Source of the DNA: Acetobacteraceae bacterium
Lineage (GTDB): Bacteria > Pseudomonadota > Alphaproteobacteria > Acetobacterales > Acetobacteraceae
Direction of reading: 5' to 3'
DNA length: 53,030 bases
Assembly (NCBI GenBank): GCA_030037175.1
Contig: JASHRV010000190.1
Coordinates: forward strand, 1 to 53,030
The notes beneath the pieces are model-generated. The model made no database searches. It was not told the origin of the DNA and saw only the letters and a program-made list of their open reading frames with translations. This document shows positions 16,750 through 26,141 of the stretch, piece after piece; within the stretch, counting starts at the first letter, position 1, and every line of letters begins with the position of its first letter. The translations under genes and the position numbers were made by a program.

Positions 16750-19206
16750 ATGACCCACCCCGCGCCCGGGCTTGCCCATCCGGTGCTGCGTCTTGACGGC
16801 ATCAGCAAAGCCTATGGCCGGACGCGCGCCAATCAGGATCTTTCATTTTCCGTCGCGGCAGGGGAAATCGTCGGGCTGATCGGTGCCAATGGCGCGGGCA
16901 AAAGCACGCTAATGCGAATTCTCTCTGGCATCACGCTGCCGGATGCCGGGTGGCTGGAAATCAGCGGCACCGCCATCGATCCCCGGCGCTTCTCGCCCGA
17001 ACGGGCGCGGCAGATCGGCATTCGCATCGTGCATCAGGAACTCTCACTCTGCGCCAGCCTGACAGTTGCCGAAAACTTCTACGTGGAGCAGCCAGGTCAG
17101 GGAGGGCTCGGCCCGACCTGGCGCCGACATTATGAACGGCTCGCCGAAGCAAGCCTCGCCGCGATCTTTCCCGAGAACGGCATCCATGTGCGCCGTCCGG
17201 TCGCTACGCTTAGCCTACCCCAGCGCCAGATGGTGGAAGTCGCGCGCGCGGGGGTCGATCCGAAGCTTCGGCTCCTGATCCTGGACGAGCCAAGCTCTTC
17301 CCTCGATATGCGCCGCAGCCGCGAGCTGCAGAATTTCATCGCCGCCCGGGCTGCTGCCGGCGTGGCGGTCATCTTCATCAGCCACAAGCTCCAGGAAGTG
17401 GCCGCTGTGGCGAAGCGCGTTCTCGTCATGCGCAACGGACGACTGGCGCTGGATGGTGAAACGGCGGCGATCGCGGTGCCGCAGATGATCGCGGCGATGG
17501 CTGGCGAGGCAGTCCAGGATCTCGAGCAGACGCAGCGGAAGAGCGGCGCTTCGGTAGGACGGGTCCTGGTGGAGACAGAGGGACCATGGGCTCGATCTCC
17601 GCTTGCGCTCCATGCCGGCGAAATCATCGGGCTCGCGGGGCTCGAAGGCAGCGGCCAGCGGGAATTCCTGCGCGCGCTGCAGCGTGCTGGGGCAGGCAGC
17701 CATTCCTCGGCCGGCATCATTTGCCGGGGCTCGGTCTCCTTTGTCGCGGGAGATCGTGCCACGGAGGGCGTGTTTCCGCTTTGGGATGTCATCGCCAATG
17801 CCACGGTCGGACGGATCGCCGCGGGCCCTCTGCTCGCCTGGCTGCGGCCAATGGCCGAACAGAGCGCGGCGACACCATTCCTGGACGCCGTGCGGCTTCC
17901 CCCCGAACGGCGTGCCTCGCCCATTCTCGAGCTCTCCGGCGGCAACCAGCAGAAAGTGCTGATGGCGCGGGCACTGATCGCCGCCGCCGACATCCTGTTG
18001 CTGGACGACCCGACGCGTGGCGTCGATGTCGCGGTGAAGCGGGATTTCTACGCCCTCATCCGCCAAGCCGCAGAAGCCGGCAAGCTGGTGATCTGGTACA
18101 GCTCGGAAACGATCGAGTTTCTGGAATGCCACCGCGTCGTTCTCTTCCATGAGGGCGTGGCGCGGCGAGTGCTGAATGCGAGCACGCTCTCCGAGGATGC
18201 GATCATCAGCGCTTCCTTTGCCGAGCAGGACGCGGGCGCCCCGGGAAGAGCCGCAGCGAAGGCGAGGACATCGCCGCCAGGATCAGGGCCGCTCTCCCGC
18301 GATGCCTTGTTCGCGTTGGTCCCATTCTTGACCACCGCGCTAATCTTCGTCGTGATCGCAGCGCTTAATCACAATGCGGCGACGATGTTCGGCATCGATC
18401 TGTTGCTGAGTGCCGCGGTACCTCTGGTGCTGGTGTCGCTCGGGCAGATGTTCGTGGTTGGCGGCAGCGAGATCGATCTCGGTGTCGGCGCTTTCGCGGG
18501 GCTTGCCAATGTGCTCAGCGCCACCTTCCTGGTGAGCGAGCCGCTGCTCGGCGTGGTGACGCTGCTGCTCGCCGTCGGTGCCTATGCCGCACTCGGGCCC
18601 CTCATCCAGGCGCGCGGGATCCCGGCGATCGTCGTGACGCTCGGCGCATCCTTTGTCTGGGCAGGTGTCGGCTATGCCTTGCAGCCAACGCCCGGTGGCA
18701 GCGCACCGGGCTGGCTTTCGGCGGCTTCCGGGGTCCACCTCGCCGCCATCCCGGCCTCGGTGCTGGCGGTGGCGCTGGCGGCGATCCTCGCGGCCTCGCT
18801 CAATGCTTCCCGCATGGGCGTGGTGCTGCGCGGGTTCGGTGCCAATCCGCGGGCGGTCGCGCAATGCGGCTGGTCTCCTCTCGCTGCTTCGTTGCTGCGC
18901 TACGCGATCGCAGGTTCGTTTGCCCTACTCGCAGGCCTGACGATGACGGCGATCAACACGGCCTCGGACATCAATGCCGGCAGCTCGTACACGCTGCTCA
19001 GTGTCGCCGCGGTGGTGATCGGTGGTTCGGCATTGATCGGCGGTCGCATTGCGCCGGTGGGTGTGGTGTGCGGGGCGCTCAGCCTCTCTTTGATCGGCAG
19101 CCTGCTCGGTTTTCTCGGCGTCAGCACCGACTACGACGCCGCTGTTCAGGGCGGATTGCTGATCGCGATCCTGGTCTTGCGCGCGATGGAGGCGCGCCGG
19201 GCATGA
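16750..19206 (+). CDS. Fused ABC importer ATPase (RbsA-like) and permease (RbsC-like)
   Basis: 818 residues from the ATG at 16750. Residues 13-240 are the first nucleotide-binding domain with Walker A GANGAGKST (45-53), LSLPQRQ signature and LLILDEPSSSL. Residues about 255-490 are the second domain with a degenerate Walker A (GLEGSGQRE, as normal for RbsA), LSGGNQQK and LLLDDPTRGVD. A proline/alanine linker follows, then from about residue 518 a membrane domain of 8-10 helices typical of RbsC. Such proteins are normally two polypeptides, and here there is no stop between them. The next gene, a second permease, overlaps by ATGA. The fusion forces 1:1 ATPase:permease stoichiometry. A longer start at 16657 is possible. 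Confidence 0.9.
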   Translation: MTHPAPGLAHPVLRLDGISKAYGRTRANQDLSFSVAAGEIVGLIGANGAGKSTLMRILSGITLPDAGWLEISGTAIDPRRFSPERARQIGIRIVHQELSLCASLTVAENFYVEQPGQGGLGPTWRRHYERLAEASLAAIFPENGIHVRRPVATLSLPQRQMVEVARAGVDPKLRLLILDEPSSSLDMRRSRELQNFIAARAAAGVAVIFISHKLQEVAAVAKRVLVMRNGRLALDGETAAIAVPQMIAAMAGEAVQDLEQTQRKSGASVGRVLVETEGPWARSPLALHAGEIIGLAGLEGSGQREFLRALQRAGAGSHSSAGIICRGSVSFVAGDRATEGVFPLWDVIANATVGRIAAGPLLAWLRPMAEQSAATPFLDAVRLPPERRASPILELSGGNQQKVLMARALIAAADILLLDDPTRGVDVAVKRDFYALIRQAAEAGKLVIWYSSETIEFLECHRVVLFHEGVARRVLNASTLSEDAIISASFAEQDAGAPGRAAAKARTSPPGSGPLSRDALFALVPFLTTALIFVVIAALNHNAATMFGIDLLLSAAVPLVLVSLGQMFVVGGSEIDLGVGAFAGLANVLSATFLVSEPLLGVVTLLLAVGAYAALGPLIQARGIPAIVVTLGASFVWAGVGYALQPTPGGSAPGWLSAASGVHLAAIPASVLAVALAAILAASLNASRMGVVLRGFGANPRAVAQCGWSPLAASLLRYAIAGSFALLAGLTMTAINTASDINAGSSYTLLSVAAVVIGGSALIGGRIAPVGVVCGALSLSLIGSLLGFLGVSTDYDAAVQGGLLIAILVLRAMEARRA

Positions 19207-20159
19207 GGCGCCCGCTCGTCTGGCTGCGCATGCATCGCTGGAGTTTCTCGGCGATCGGCATTCTCCTCCTCTGGGCAATGCTCTCACTTGCCACCGCGCG
19301 ATTCAGCCTGAACAGCCTCTCGGGTGTTGCTAGCTCCGCCTCGTTCCTCGCCGTCGCAGCGATCGGCCAAATGTTCGCCGTGGCGACTGGCGGTGGCAAT
19401 GTCGATCTCTCGATCCCGAGCGTCATCACGCTTTCGGCCTTCCTGACCATGATCGTTTCGGGCGGTAGTAATGCGGGGCTTTTCGCGGCGCTGCCGCTCG
19501 TGCTCGCTGTCGGCCTCGCAACAGGGGCAATCAATGCGCTGCTCATCCTTTGGCTGAGGATCCCGGCGATCATCGCGACGCTGGCGGTGGGCTATGTGCT
19601 CGATACCGCAGCCCTGCTGGCCAATCGGCGCTTCACCACCTTCGCGGTCAGCCCGATCCTGCGCACGCTTGCCAGCACCCACATCGCCGGGGTGCCGATG
19701 ATCCTTCTTCTGGCAGGGGCTCTCGCCGCTTGCAGCGCGGCACTCATCAGCCGCACGAGTTATGGGCGCACGCTGATGGCGCTCGGCCAGAACGAAGTGG
19801 CGGCGTCTCTCGCAGGCGCTCATGTCGGCCGGATCACCACGATCGCCTTTATGCTGAGCGGGGCGTTGGCAGCGATCGACGGCGCTCTGCTTTCGGCTCA
19901 TACGGGCGGCGCCTTTCTCGGTATGGGCCGGCCTTATCTGCTGCAATCGGTCGGCGCGGTGGTCGTCGGGGGCACACTCATCTTCGGCGGCAGCGCGACC
20001 GCGCTCGGCACGCTGCTTGGAGCGGTGCTGCTCGTCCTGATCGTCACCACCATGCAGATTGCCGGGCTTCCGGGCGGCGTGCAGGACATGGTGCAGGGCG
20101 TGGTGATCATTGCCGTTTTGGCAGCCGCCGGCGCCGGCCTCTCGCGCCGCTCTGTTTAG
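19203..20159 (+). CDS. ABC importer permease, RbsC-like
   Basis: 318 residues with about nine hydrophobic helices and the BPD_transp_2 pattern: IGQMFAVATGGGNVDLSIPS, RIPAIIATLAVGYVLDTAAL, then SVGAVVVGGTLIFGGSATAL, close to that in RbsC. It starts at ATG 19203 overlapping the stop of the fused gene, so translation is coupled. It is the second membrane half of the importer, the first being the C-terminal part of the fusion protein, giving a heterodimeric channel instead of the usual RbsC homodimer. Confidence 0.9.
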   Translation: MRRPLVWLRMHRWSFSAIGILLLWAMLSLATARFSLNSLSGVASSASFLAVAAIGQMFAVATGGGNVDLSIPSVITLSAFLTMIVSGGSNAGLFAALPLVLAVGLATGAINALLILWLRIPAIIATLAVGYVLDTAALLANRRFTTFAVSPILRTLASTHIAGVPMILLLAGALAACSAALISRTSYGRTLMALGQNEVAASLAGAHVGRITTIAFMLSGALAAIDGALLSAHTGGAFLGMGRPYLLQSVGAVVVGGTLIFGGSATALGTLLGAVLLVLIVTTMQIAGLPGGVQDMVQGVVIIAVLAAAGAGLSRRSV

Positions 20160-20169
20160 AGCTGCGCAT

Positions 20170-20285
20170 CGACCAAGCGACGATATCCTGCTGCGAGGGC
20201 TGGTGAGGACGTCTCCCCGGGGAGAGCCGCGACCAAAGATCGTCGGCATCGACGACTGGGCTTGGAAACGGGGCCACAGCGACTA
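20170..20285 (+). pseudogene. ISL3-family transposase relic (central fragment)
   Basis: A short stretch encodes DDILLRGLVRTSPRGEPRPK and then IVGIDDWAWKRGHSD before a TAG. IGIDDWAxKRGxxYGT is the highly conserved sequence around the first catalytic Asp of ISL3 transposases. The rest of the protein is missing here. It lies just after the importer operon and may mark a rearrangement. A separate ISL3 relic at 36.3-37.4 kb begins almost where this fragment stops. Confidence 0.7.
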
Positions 20286-20362
20286 GGCTCTCCACGGCTT
20301 TGCATGCTCTCAACCTTCACGGGCCGCGGCCGGGGACGGCGCCTCCTGGCGCAACCGCGCCA

Positions 20363-21538
20363 CTAGGCAACGGCCGTCGTGACCTCGGCCATCAGGAACT
20401 GGTTGATCGCCTTTTTGTTGATGGTCACACCTAAGCCCGGGCCGCTTTCAACCGTCAGAGCGCCGTCCCGGATGCGCAACTCGGGATTATTGTCAAGGAT
20501 TTCCGCATATCCCTCGTATTCCCGAAAATAGGGGTAGATCTCAAGGGTCACAAAGTTCGGCGAACAGGCGCTGACGTGCATGCTCGCCGCAGTACACACG
20601 CCGCTGGCACAATTGTGGGGGGCAAAGCGCATACTGTACGCTTCGGCCATCGCCGCGATCTTCCTCGCCTCCATGATCCCGCCGGTGTTGCCGACGTCCG
20701 GCTGGACGATTTCGATTGCCTGGGTCTCCAGCAGCTTCCGAAACCCATTACGTGTGTAGAGACGCTCGCCGGCCGCGAGCGGCACGTCAACCTTTTCGCC
20801 GATGCGCCGGTAGGCCCCCACGTCGAAAGGATCAGCCGGTTCTTCGATCCAGCCGATGCCTAGATCCCGAACGCGATGACAAAATTTTATCGTCTCGTCT
20901 GTCGTAAGCCCACCGCTCAGGTCGAGGAGAATCGTAACGTTCGAGCCAACAACTTCTCTCAGGGCCCTAACGCGCTCATAGGCAAGCTCGGCGAGGTCCC
21001 TGTCGATGGCGCGGCGAGAGACATGCCGGAGCGTGCGATTGTTGGCTGTCGGCACAGCAAATGGGTAGCACTTCAGTGCCTTCCAACCCTCCTTGACCGG
21101 CCGTTCGGCCGCCCTCGCCCACTCATTGGCCGCGAGGAATTCATAGTTCCATCCGTTGGCGTACACGGGGAGCGTTTCGTTCACGAGGCCACCAAGGAGG
21201 TCGTATATGGGTACGCCCAGCATCTTGCCTTTTATGTCCCAAAGAGCCATCTCGATCGCGCTGATACCGGAAAAGACAATTGGCCCCCCACCCTTCGCCC
21301 AGAAGCTGTGGTCGTACATCTCCGAATAGAGCGCCTCGATACGCCGCAAATCCTTGCCGAACAGCAACCGTTCACAGAGATCCTTGATCATCCCCGCTGC
21401 TGCAAGTCCACCGATGCCATAGGCGATCGCAGCTTCGCCGACACCCGTAACGCCTTCGTCAGTCATCAACTCGACGATCACGGGGTGGAGCTTTGATCCC
21501 TTTACCATGAAGATCTTCGCACTCACCAGTTTCGACAT
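20363..21538 (-). CDS. Enolase-superfamily (MR/MLE) sugar-acid dehydratase-like enzyme
   Basis: 391 residues from the ATG at 21538. The capping domain is N-terminal; the barrel carries metal ligands Asp206 (LLDLSGG), Glu232 (WIEEPADP) and Glu258 (AAGERLYTR), catalytic His308 (FAPHNCASG) and Lys156 in WKALKCYPF. This arrangement and the GERLYTR motif resemble acid-sugar dehydratases (galactonate/gluconate type). Such enzymes remove water from an aldonate to give 2-keto-3-deoxy acid, which a HpcH/HpaI aldolase could cleave. It follows the importer permease genes on the same strand, after a 254-bp gap. Substrate not assignable; mandelate racemase activity is unlikely. Confidence 0.87.
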   Translation of the reverse strand: MSKLVSAKIFMVKGSKLHPVIVELMTDEGVTGVGEAAIAYGIGGLAAAGMIKDLCERLLFGKDLRRIEALYSEMYDHSFWAKGGGPIVFSGISAIEMALWDIKGKMLGVPIYDLLGGLVNETLPVYANGWNYEFLAANEWARAAERPVKEGWKALKCYPFAVPTANNRTLRHVSRRAIDRDLAELAYERVRALREVVGSNVTILLDLSGGLTTDETIKFCHRVRDLGIGWIEEPADPFDVGAYRRIGEKVDVPLAAGERLYTRNGFRKLLETQAIEIVQPDVGNTGGIMEARKIAAMAEAYSMRFAPHNCASGVCTAASMHVSACSPNFVTLEIYPYFREYEGYAEILDNNPELRIRDGALTVESGPGLGVTINKKAINQFLMAEVTTAVA

Positions 21539-21792
21539 TGCACTACATATCCTTCTTTGTTCCATCGCACGTATCGCCTCGCCGTCGCGGGCCGTGGATA
21601 TCCAGCAGACACGCAGCAAGAGCTGTGCCAGGTTTGCTAAGGAGAGCAGTCCCTGAAGGGCTGGGCGCCGTTATGCGTCTGCTAGCCGTTACGACGCCTG
21701 ACGCATCGAACATAGCCGCCATCGGCGAGGCAAACGGACCTGCCGCAGACCGTCATATCCGGCTCGTTGCGCGGGCTTGGAGCGTCTCCGCT

Positions 21793-22665
21793 TCAGCGCC
21801 CCGCCCCACCCAGCGTAAAGCCGCCATGGAAGACCCGAGAGACCAAAAGGTAGAGGATAATGACCGGGGCGGAGTAAACCAGGGAATAGGCAGCGATCTG
21901 ACCGTAGCGAATGATGTCGGCGCTGACGAAGCTGAAGATCGCGATCGGGCTTGGCTGTTGGTCCGGCGAGGCGATGAGGACCAAAGGTATAAGGAAACTA
22001 CCCCAGGCGTTGATGAAGCCATAGACAGCGGCGGCAACGATCCCCGGCATCGCGAGTGGAATGATCACGCGCAGGATGATCCTGATCGTGCTGACACGAT
22101 CAAGCCGCGCCGCTTCCTCGAGGTCCCTTGGTATCGAATCGATCGCATTTTTGATGATATAGACCTCAAAGGGAAGAGATGTCACACCGAGAAACACCGC
22201 GGCAGGTGTTAATGACAGCCAATCCGCCACAGAGAACATTTGGTAGACGGGTACGATCAAAATCGAAATCGGAACGCCGGACAAACAGAGAATAGATAGC
22301 AAAACGGTGTTTTTGAGGGGAACCGCAAGCCGGGACAAAGCATAGGCGGCGAAAACAGCGGGAATCGTCCCAACGAGTGTCGCTATGGACGACATGATGA
22401 AGCTGTTGAGGAGGGCGTTGGCCTTGTCGGCCGTCGTCGCGGCGATGAAGTTGCCTGTCGTGAACTGTGGCCACGCCAGTTGCTGCGTCGCCCCGGCGTC
22501 CATCGACGCCGTCACCAGCCAAATCAACGGAAGCACAAAGAAGGCGCCAAGTCCGAGGAGCACGACGTTGCTCACAACCTTATCCGGCGGGAAGCCCTTC
22601 TCCCGGACGGGCAGCCCGGCTGGCTCGAACGCCACGTGGCCTCTGCTCAGCTGATCCGTCGCCAA
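21793..22665 (-). CDS. Carbohydrate ABC importer permease, MalG-like
   Basis: 290 residues, with six membrane segments and the cytoplasmic EAA loop DLEEAARLDRVSTIRIILRV, which contacts the ATPase. The N-terminus is cytoplasmic with KVVSNVVLLGLGAFFVLPLI. It is the second permease, 31 bp after the MalF-like gene, and forms a heterodimer with it. Uptake of an oligosaccharide, polyol or sugar acid is expected; the neighbouring dehydratase suggests an acid sugar or a compound containing it. Confidence 0.9.
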   Translation of the reverse strand: MATDQLSRGHVAFEPAGLPVREKGFPPDKVVSNVVLLGLGAFFVLPLIWLVTASMDAGATQQLAWPQFTTGNFIAATTADKANALLNSFIMSSIATLVGTIPAVFAAYALSRLAVPLKNTVLLSILCLSGVPISILIVPVYQMFSVADWLSLTPAAVFLGVTSLPFEVYIIKNAIDSIPRDLEEAARLDRVSTIRIILRVIIPLAMPGIVAAAVYGFINAWGSFLIPLVLIASPDQQPSPIAIFSFVSADIIRYGQIAAYSLVYSAPVIILYLLVSRVFHGGFTLGGAGR

Positions 22666-22696
22666 CCGTGCCTTCCTCCGCTACGTCCGGCCTCCG

Positions 22697-23671
22697 CTAC
22701 GTCGGGCCAGTGAGTGGCGCAATCTCTTCCGCCGCCGCAAGCCCCGTCATCCTTCCGCCACCCATCCTGTCGGATCGGCCGCTCAATCGTCCGAGCCCCA
22801 GAAAGGCGAGGCAGAGCAGCCCGGAAAAAAGTACAATCACGTTGCCGAGCAACGCGCCGTACGCGAGCCGGTGGTACGAGAAGGCCTCGATGTAGGAATA
22901 AAGAGGGAGGATATCAGTCGCTCCGGCCGGGCCCCCGCCCGTCATCAGGAAGACCACCGTGAAGTTGCCGAAGGAAAGCAGGGTCATCAACAGGCAGGAC
23001 GTGATGACCGTGGGGCGGATCACCGGAAATACGATTCTTGCGAAGCGCCTGAAGGGACCGGCATTTTCAAGCATTGCGGCCTCGATCATGTCACGAGGGA
23101 CATTGCGCAGCGCGGCGGCAAAGATGAGCATCGACAAGCCGCAGAGGGACCAGGCGTTTGCCAACGAAACAACGAGCATCGGGGCCTTGTACAGGAAGCC
23201 GGCTCGTCGAAACCCGACGAGAAGAGACAAGATACCGCCGGTGCTGGTGACGGCCGACCACACCACCGCCACGGTCGCCGGAGGCAGGACGGTGCCGAGG
23301 ACGACGACCGCGCCGACTGCGGAGCGCAAGATAGGATTTGCTCTTTGCATCGAAAGGGCGAGAACAAGGCCGAGTAGGCTCGAGCCGAACGCGCCTGAGC
23401 CGACGACGAAGATGAGCGTGAGGCAGATTGACTGAAGGAAGTCCTTGTCGGCCAGAAGGGCCTGGACGTTCGACAGGCCTGTAAACCAGTAATTTATCGA
23501 ATGTGGCCCGATCAACTGCAGGTTCGTCAGGCCGAGATAGAAGGAAAATCCAACGGGTACGAGGAAGAGGGCGAGCAGCAGGATCGACGCCGGCGCCAGG
23601 AACGGGATCCAGCCCCACTGAAAATGCCGCCGATCATGTCTCAAAACCGCCATCAATGACTGACCGGGCAT
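22697..23671 (-). CDS. Carbohydrate ABC importer permease, MalF/UgpA-like
   Basis: 324 residues with six or seven membrane segments (first: FLAPASILLLALFLVPVGFS) and the EAA loop MIEAAMLENAGPFRRFARIV. A GGPAGATDILPLYSY stretch typical of MalF-type permeases follows. It precedes the MalG-like gene. Between it and the ATPase gene lies about 600 bp without a recognisable gene, unusual inside such an operon. Confidence 0.9.
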   Translation of the reverse strand: MPGQSLMAVLRHDRRHFQWGWIPFLAPASILLLALFLVPVGFSFYLGLTNLQLIGPHSINYWFTGLSNVQALLADKDFLQSICLTLIFVVGSGAFGSSLLGLVLALSMQRANPILRSAVGAVVVLGTVLPPATVAVVWSAVTSTGGILSLLVGFRRAGFLYKAPMLVVSLANAWSLCGLSMLIFAAALRNVPRDMIEAAMLENAGPFRRFARIVFPVIRPTVITSCLLMTLLSFGNFTVVFLMTGGGPAGATDILPLYSYIEAFSYHRLAYGALLGNVIVLFSGLLCLAFLGLGRLSGRSDRMGGGRMTGLAAAEEIAPLTGPT

Positions 23672-24090
23672 GCGCGGGGTAGCAACTGACGAAGGGACTG
23701 TTCGGGCCAGACGATACGGTTGTTTTCCCCGTTGCCGCCGGCGATCGTGTACGTGAGTTCTGGCTCTGGCTTGTCAACAGTCCGGTATGATCGATCACGA
23801 GGCGACCGACCCATCAGCATCGGTGAGCACACCACGATCCGAGCCGCACGGAGACTGCCGCTAGGTGCACGCTCAATCTGCCACCGCCGGGGCTTCGGCC
23901 GGAGGCGATGCATTCGCCGGCGGATCGGTAGGTTGGCATCGAAGGCCGGGGTGCGTGGTAGGGCCTGGCGCATCGGCTGTCCTATGTTGCCGATCGAAGA
24001 CGTCAGCAGCGGCCGGGCCAGGTTCCAACGCCATGCCGGTCTAGACGGGGCATGATCGCCGGAGGTGGCATCAACGGAGGTATCAGTCAC
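23653..24090 (-). other. 600-bp gap between ATPase and MalF genes; unassigned ORF
   Basis: Between the ATPase stop (24275) and the MalF-like start (23671) the minus strand stays open in one frame. From a GTG at 24090 it would encode 145 residues beginning VTDTSVDATSGDHAPSRPAW and including TYTIAGGNGENNRIVWPEQS, ending inside the permease gene. It is Arg/Pro-rich in the middle, has no signal or membrane segment and matches nothing I recognise. GC-rich DNA keeps frames open by chance, so this may be a degenerate gene or plain spacer. Confidence 0.2.
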
Positions 24091-24274
24091 GTGACCAAAC
24101 ACCCAGATAGAGCGGGATGGGCGAGCGTGAGTGAATTCATCTCGCTCTAAGCCTAGAATGCAGACGGCGGGCGGGGCGGGTGTGAAACCTCTGCCGGCGG
24201 CTCCCCCTTGCGAGGCGCTCTTCGCCGAGGCACCGCTGCGGAGCTCGTCCAGCGCGGGCACTGTTGCGACACCC

Positions 24275-25435
24275 TCAACCGACGACGATTGCCGGACGGG
24301 AGTCGGGGGCGGGGCGGGGCGGTAGGACCCCGGCCACGTGGACCAGATTTTGTCCCGTCGCACTGTCGAACAGATAGATATCTGCAAGATCGTAGGCCAG
24401 CTCGACCTGGTCTCCGATCTGAATCCGGCTGAAGCTAGGGAATCGGGTGTCAATCCGTCGCCCCTGAATATCGACGGTGACGAACGTCTCGGCACCTGTC
24501 GGCGCGACTGTATGGACGGTGCCGAAAAGGGGGTGGTTGCATCGAGTTGGGGCATCCTGAACCCAGTGGATATCCTGCGGGCGCAGACCGATTTCGAGAT
24601 CGGCCGATCCGATGCGTTCAAGCGCGCGCGACTGCCAATCGGTCAATACCGCGTTCGTCCCGAGGAATTGGATGGCCACGGAGCCGTTGGTCCGGGAAAA
24701 CGTGCTTGGAGCCAGATTCATTCTCGGAGAGCCGATGAATGTCGCGACGAAACGATCGACGGGCGACTTGTACAATCCGCGCGGCGTATCAACCTGCAGC
24801 AATCGTCCCTTGTTGAACACCGCGACGCGGTGCCCCATCGTCAGCGCTTCCACTTGATCGTGCGTGACATAAACGGTCGTGACGCCAAGGCGACGCTGGA
24901 GATCCGAAATCTCAACCCTCATCTGAGTACGCAGGCTCGCGTCGAGGTTCGACAGTGGCTCGTCGAGCAGGAAGACTTTCGGTTCTCGGACCATTGCGCG
25001 TCCGAGAGCGACGCGCTGTCTTTGACCACCCGATAGCTCGCCGGGTCTCCGGCTCAGCATGCCGTCCAGGCCAAGAAGGCGGGCGACTTCGTGAATGCGC
25101 GCGTCGGTTGCGGCAGACCGCTCCCGTCGCGATTCTGGCCCGAAGGAAAGGTTCTTATAGACCGTCATATGGGGATAGAGGGCGTAGCTTTGGAACACCA
25201 TCGCGACGTCACGGCGCCCCGGGGGAAGCATCGTAACGTCCGTGCCGTCAAACAGGATTCGCCCGAAAGACGGCCCCTCGAGGCCGGCCAGCATGCGCAA
25301 CGTCGTCGTTTTTCCGCAACCGGACGGACCCACGAAGACGACAAACTCTCCGTCATTGATTCCGAGATCCAGATCACGAACGGCAAAGATGTCGCCGAAA
25401 AGCTTGGAAACGGATTGGAACGTTACCGTCGGCAT
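24275..25435 (-). CDS. ABC importer ATPase, MalK/UgpC-like
   Basis: 386 residues. The nucleotide-binding domain has Walker A GPSGCGKTT (36-44), signature LSGGQRQ (134-140), Walker B VFLLDEP (154-160) with D-loop LSNLDA, and switch His192 in VYVTHDQ. The C-terminal TOBE/regulatory domain (EIGLRPQDIHWVQ and later RIQIGDQVELAYDLADIYLF) is typical of CUT1-type MalK subunits. It powers the MalF/MalG-like permeases encoded downstream. The last 20 residues are Pro/Ala-rich. The binding-protein gene is 700 bp upstream on the same strand. Confidence 0.92.
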   Translation of the reverse strand: MPTVTFQSVSKLFGDIFAVRDLDLGINDGEFVVFVGPSGCGKTTTLRMLAGLEGPSFGRILFDGTDVTMLPPGRRDVAMVFQSYALYPHMTVYKNLSFGPESRRERSAATDARIHEVARLLGLDGMLSRRPGELSGGQRQRVALGRAMVREPKVFLLDEPLSNLDASLRTQMRVEISDLQRRLGVTTVYVTHDQVEALTMGHRVAVFNKGRLLQVDTPRGLYKSPVDRFVATFIGSPRMNLAPSTFSRTNGSVAIQFLGTNAVLTDWQSRALERIGSADLEIGLRPQDIHWVQDAPTRCNHPLFGTVHTVAPTGAETFVTVDIQGRRIDTRFPSFSRIQIGDQVELAYDLADIYLFDSATGQNLVHVAGVLPPRPAPDSRPAIVVG

Positions 25436-26141
25436 GGCGATCCGCCCAAAATCCTAATGATCACCGGACATCTCACGGACAACGCTCCCGACCATCATCC
25501 GGCTCGCACCCCGATTTTCGCCGCCGACGCGGTTGGTTCTCCGCCGTTGATATTTCCCCTGCAAGATCCGTTCCGACCGGGAGCGATGGATAGCAAGGGG
25601 GCTGACCCGCAGCAATCGCAAACTGTTGGCCGCGGCGCCCGGACAGGCGTGCAGGCATTGCCCGGTACCGTTTGCGCCGACCGCCGCGCGCGTCGGCGTC
25701 GGGCCAACAGGCCGCATGCGTGTTGGAAGAGGCTCCCCGCGACCACCTCTCCGGGTGGCGGCCGTTCCCCGCACGGCTTTACGGCGATGCGACGAACCGG
25801 CGGCCCGCGCCGTGGCTTCGCCATAACGAGGGCCTGCCGGCTCACCGACTGCGAGCATCGGCGACTCCTCTTCGCGCTCGGCTGCGCCGCACGGCTCGGC
25901 GCACTCGCCGCGCTGGCCGCAACGGGCGATCGGCGGCGGAACCAGAATCAGCTTCGCCGATCGCCCGTTGCTTGGCCGGCGGACAGGCACCGTGATCAGC
26001 GCCGGAGTTCGGTCTCATCCTGATAAACGTCCGCAATCGGAGCACCCACCGGACCAGGCGGACGAATGTCGGCCCGACTTCAGGTCCGCGATACGGCCGA
26101 TGAATCGAACGTGCCGCATCCGTCGGCTCAAAGTTGATCTC
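25436..26141. other. 700-bp spacer between ATPase and binding-protein genes
   Basis: GC-rich stretch with no recognisable protein in any frame; open frames here are Arg/Pro/Ala-rich and lack family patterns. The only clear structure is the 17-bp inverted repeat at 25919-25971. A gap this long inside a CUT1 importer operon is unusual and may mark a decayed gene or an RNA-processing site that separates binding-protein mRNA from the rest. Confidence 0.4.
25919..25971. repeat. 17-bp perfect inverted repeat, hairpin after binding-protein gene
   Basis: GCAACGGGCGATCGGCG is followed after 19 bases by its exact reverse complement, a GC-rich stem far stronger than chance for this length. No T run follows on either strand, so it is not a standard rho-independent terminator. 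Positioned 171 bp after the stop of the binding-protein gene and before the ATPase gene, it fits a processing or mRNA-stability hairpin, as the malE-malF intergenic repeats of enterics do. Confidence 0.6.
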
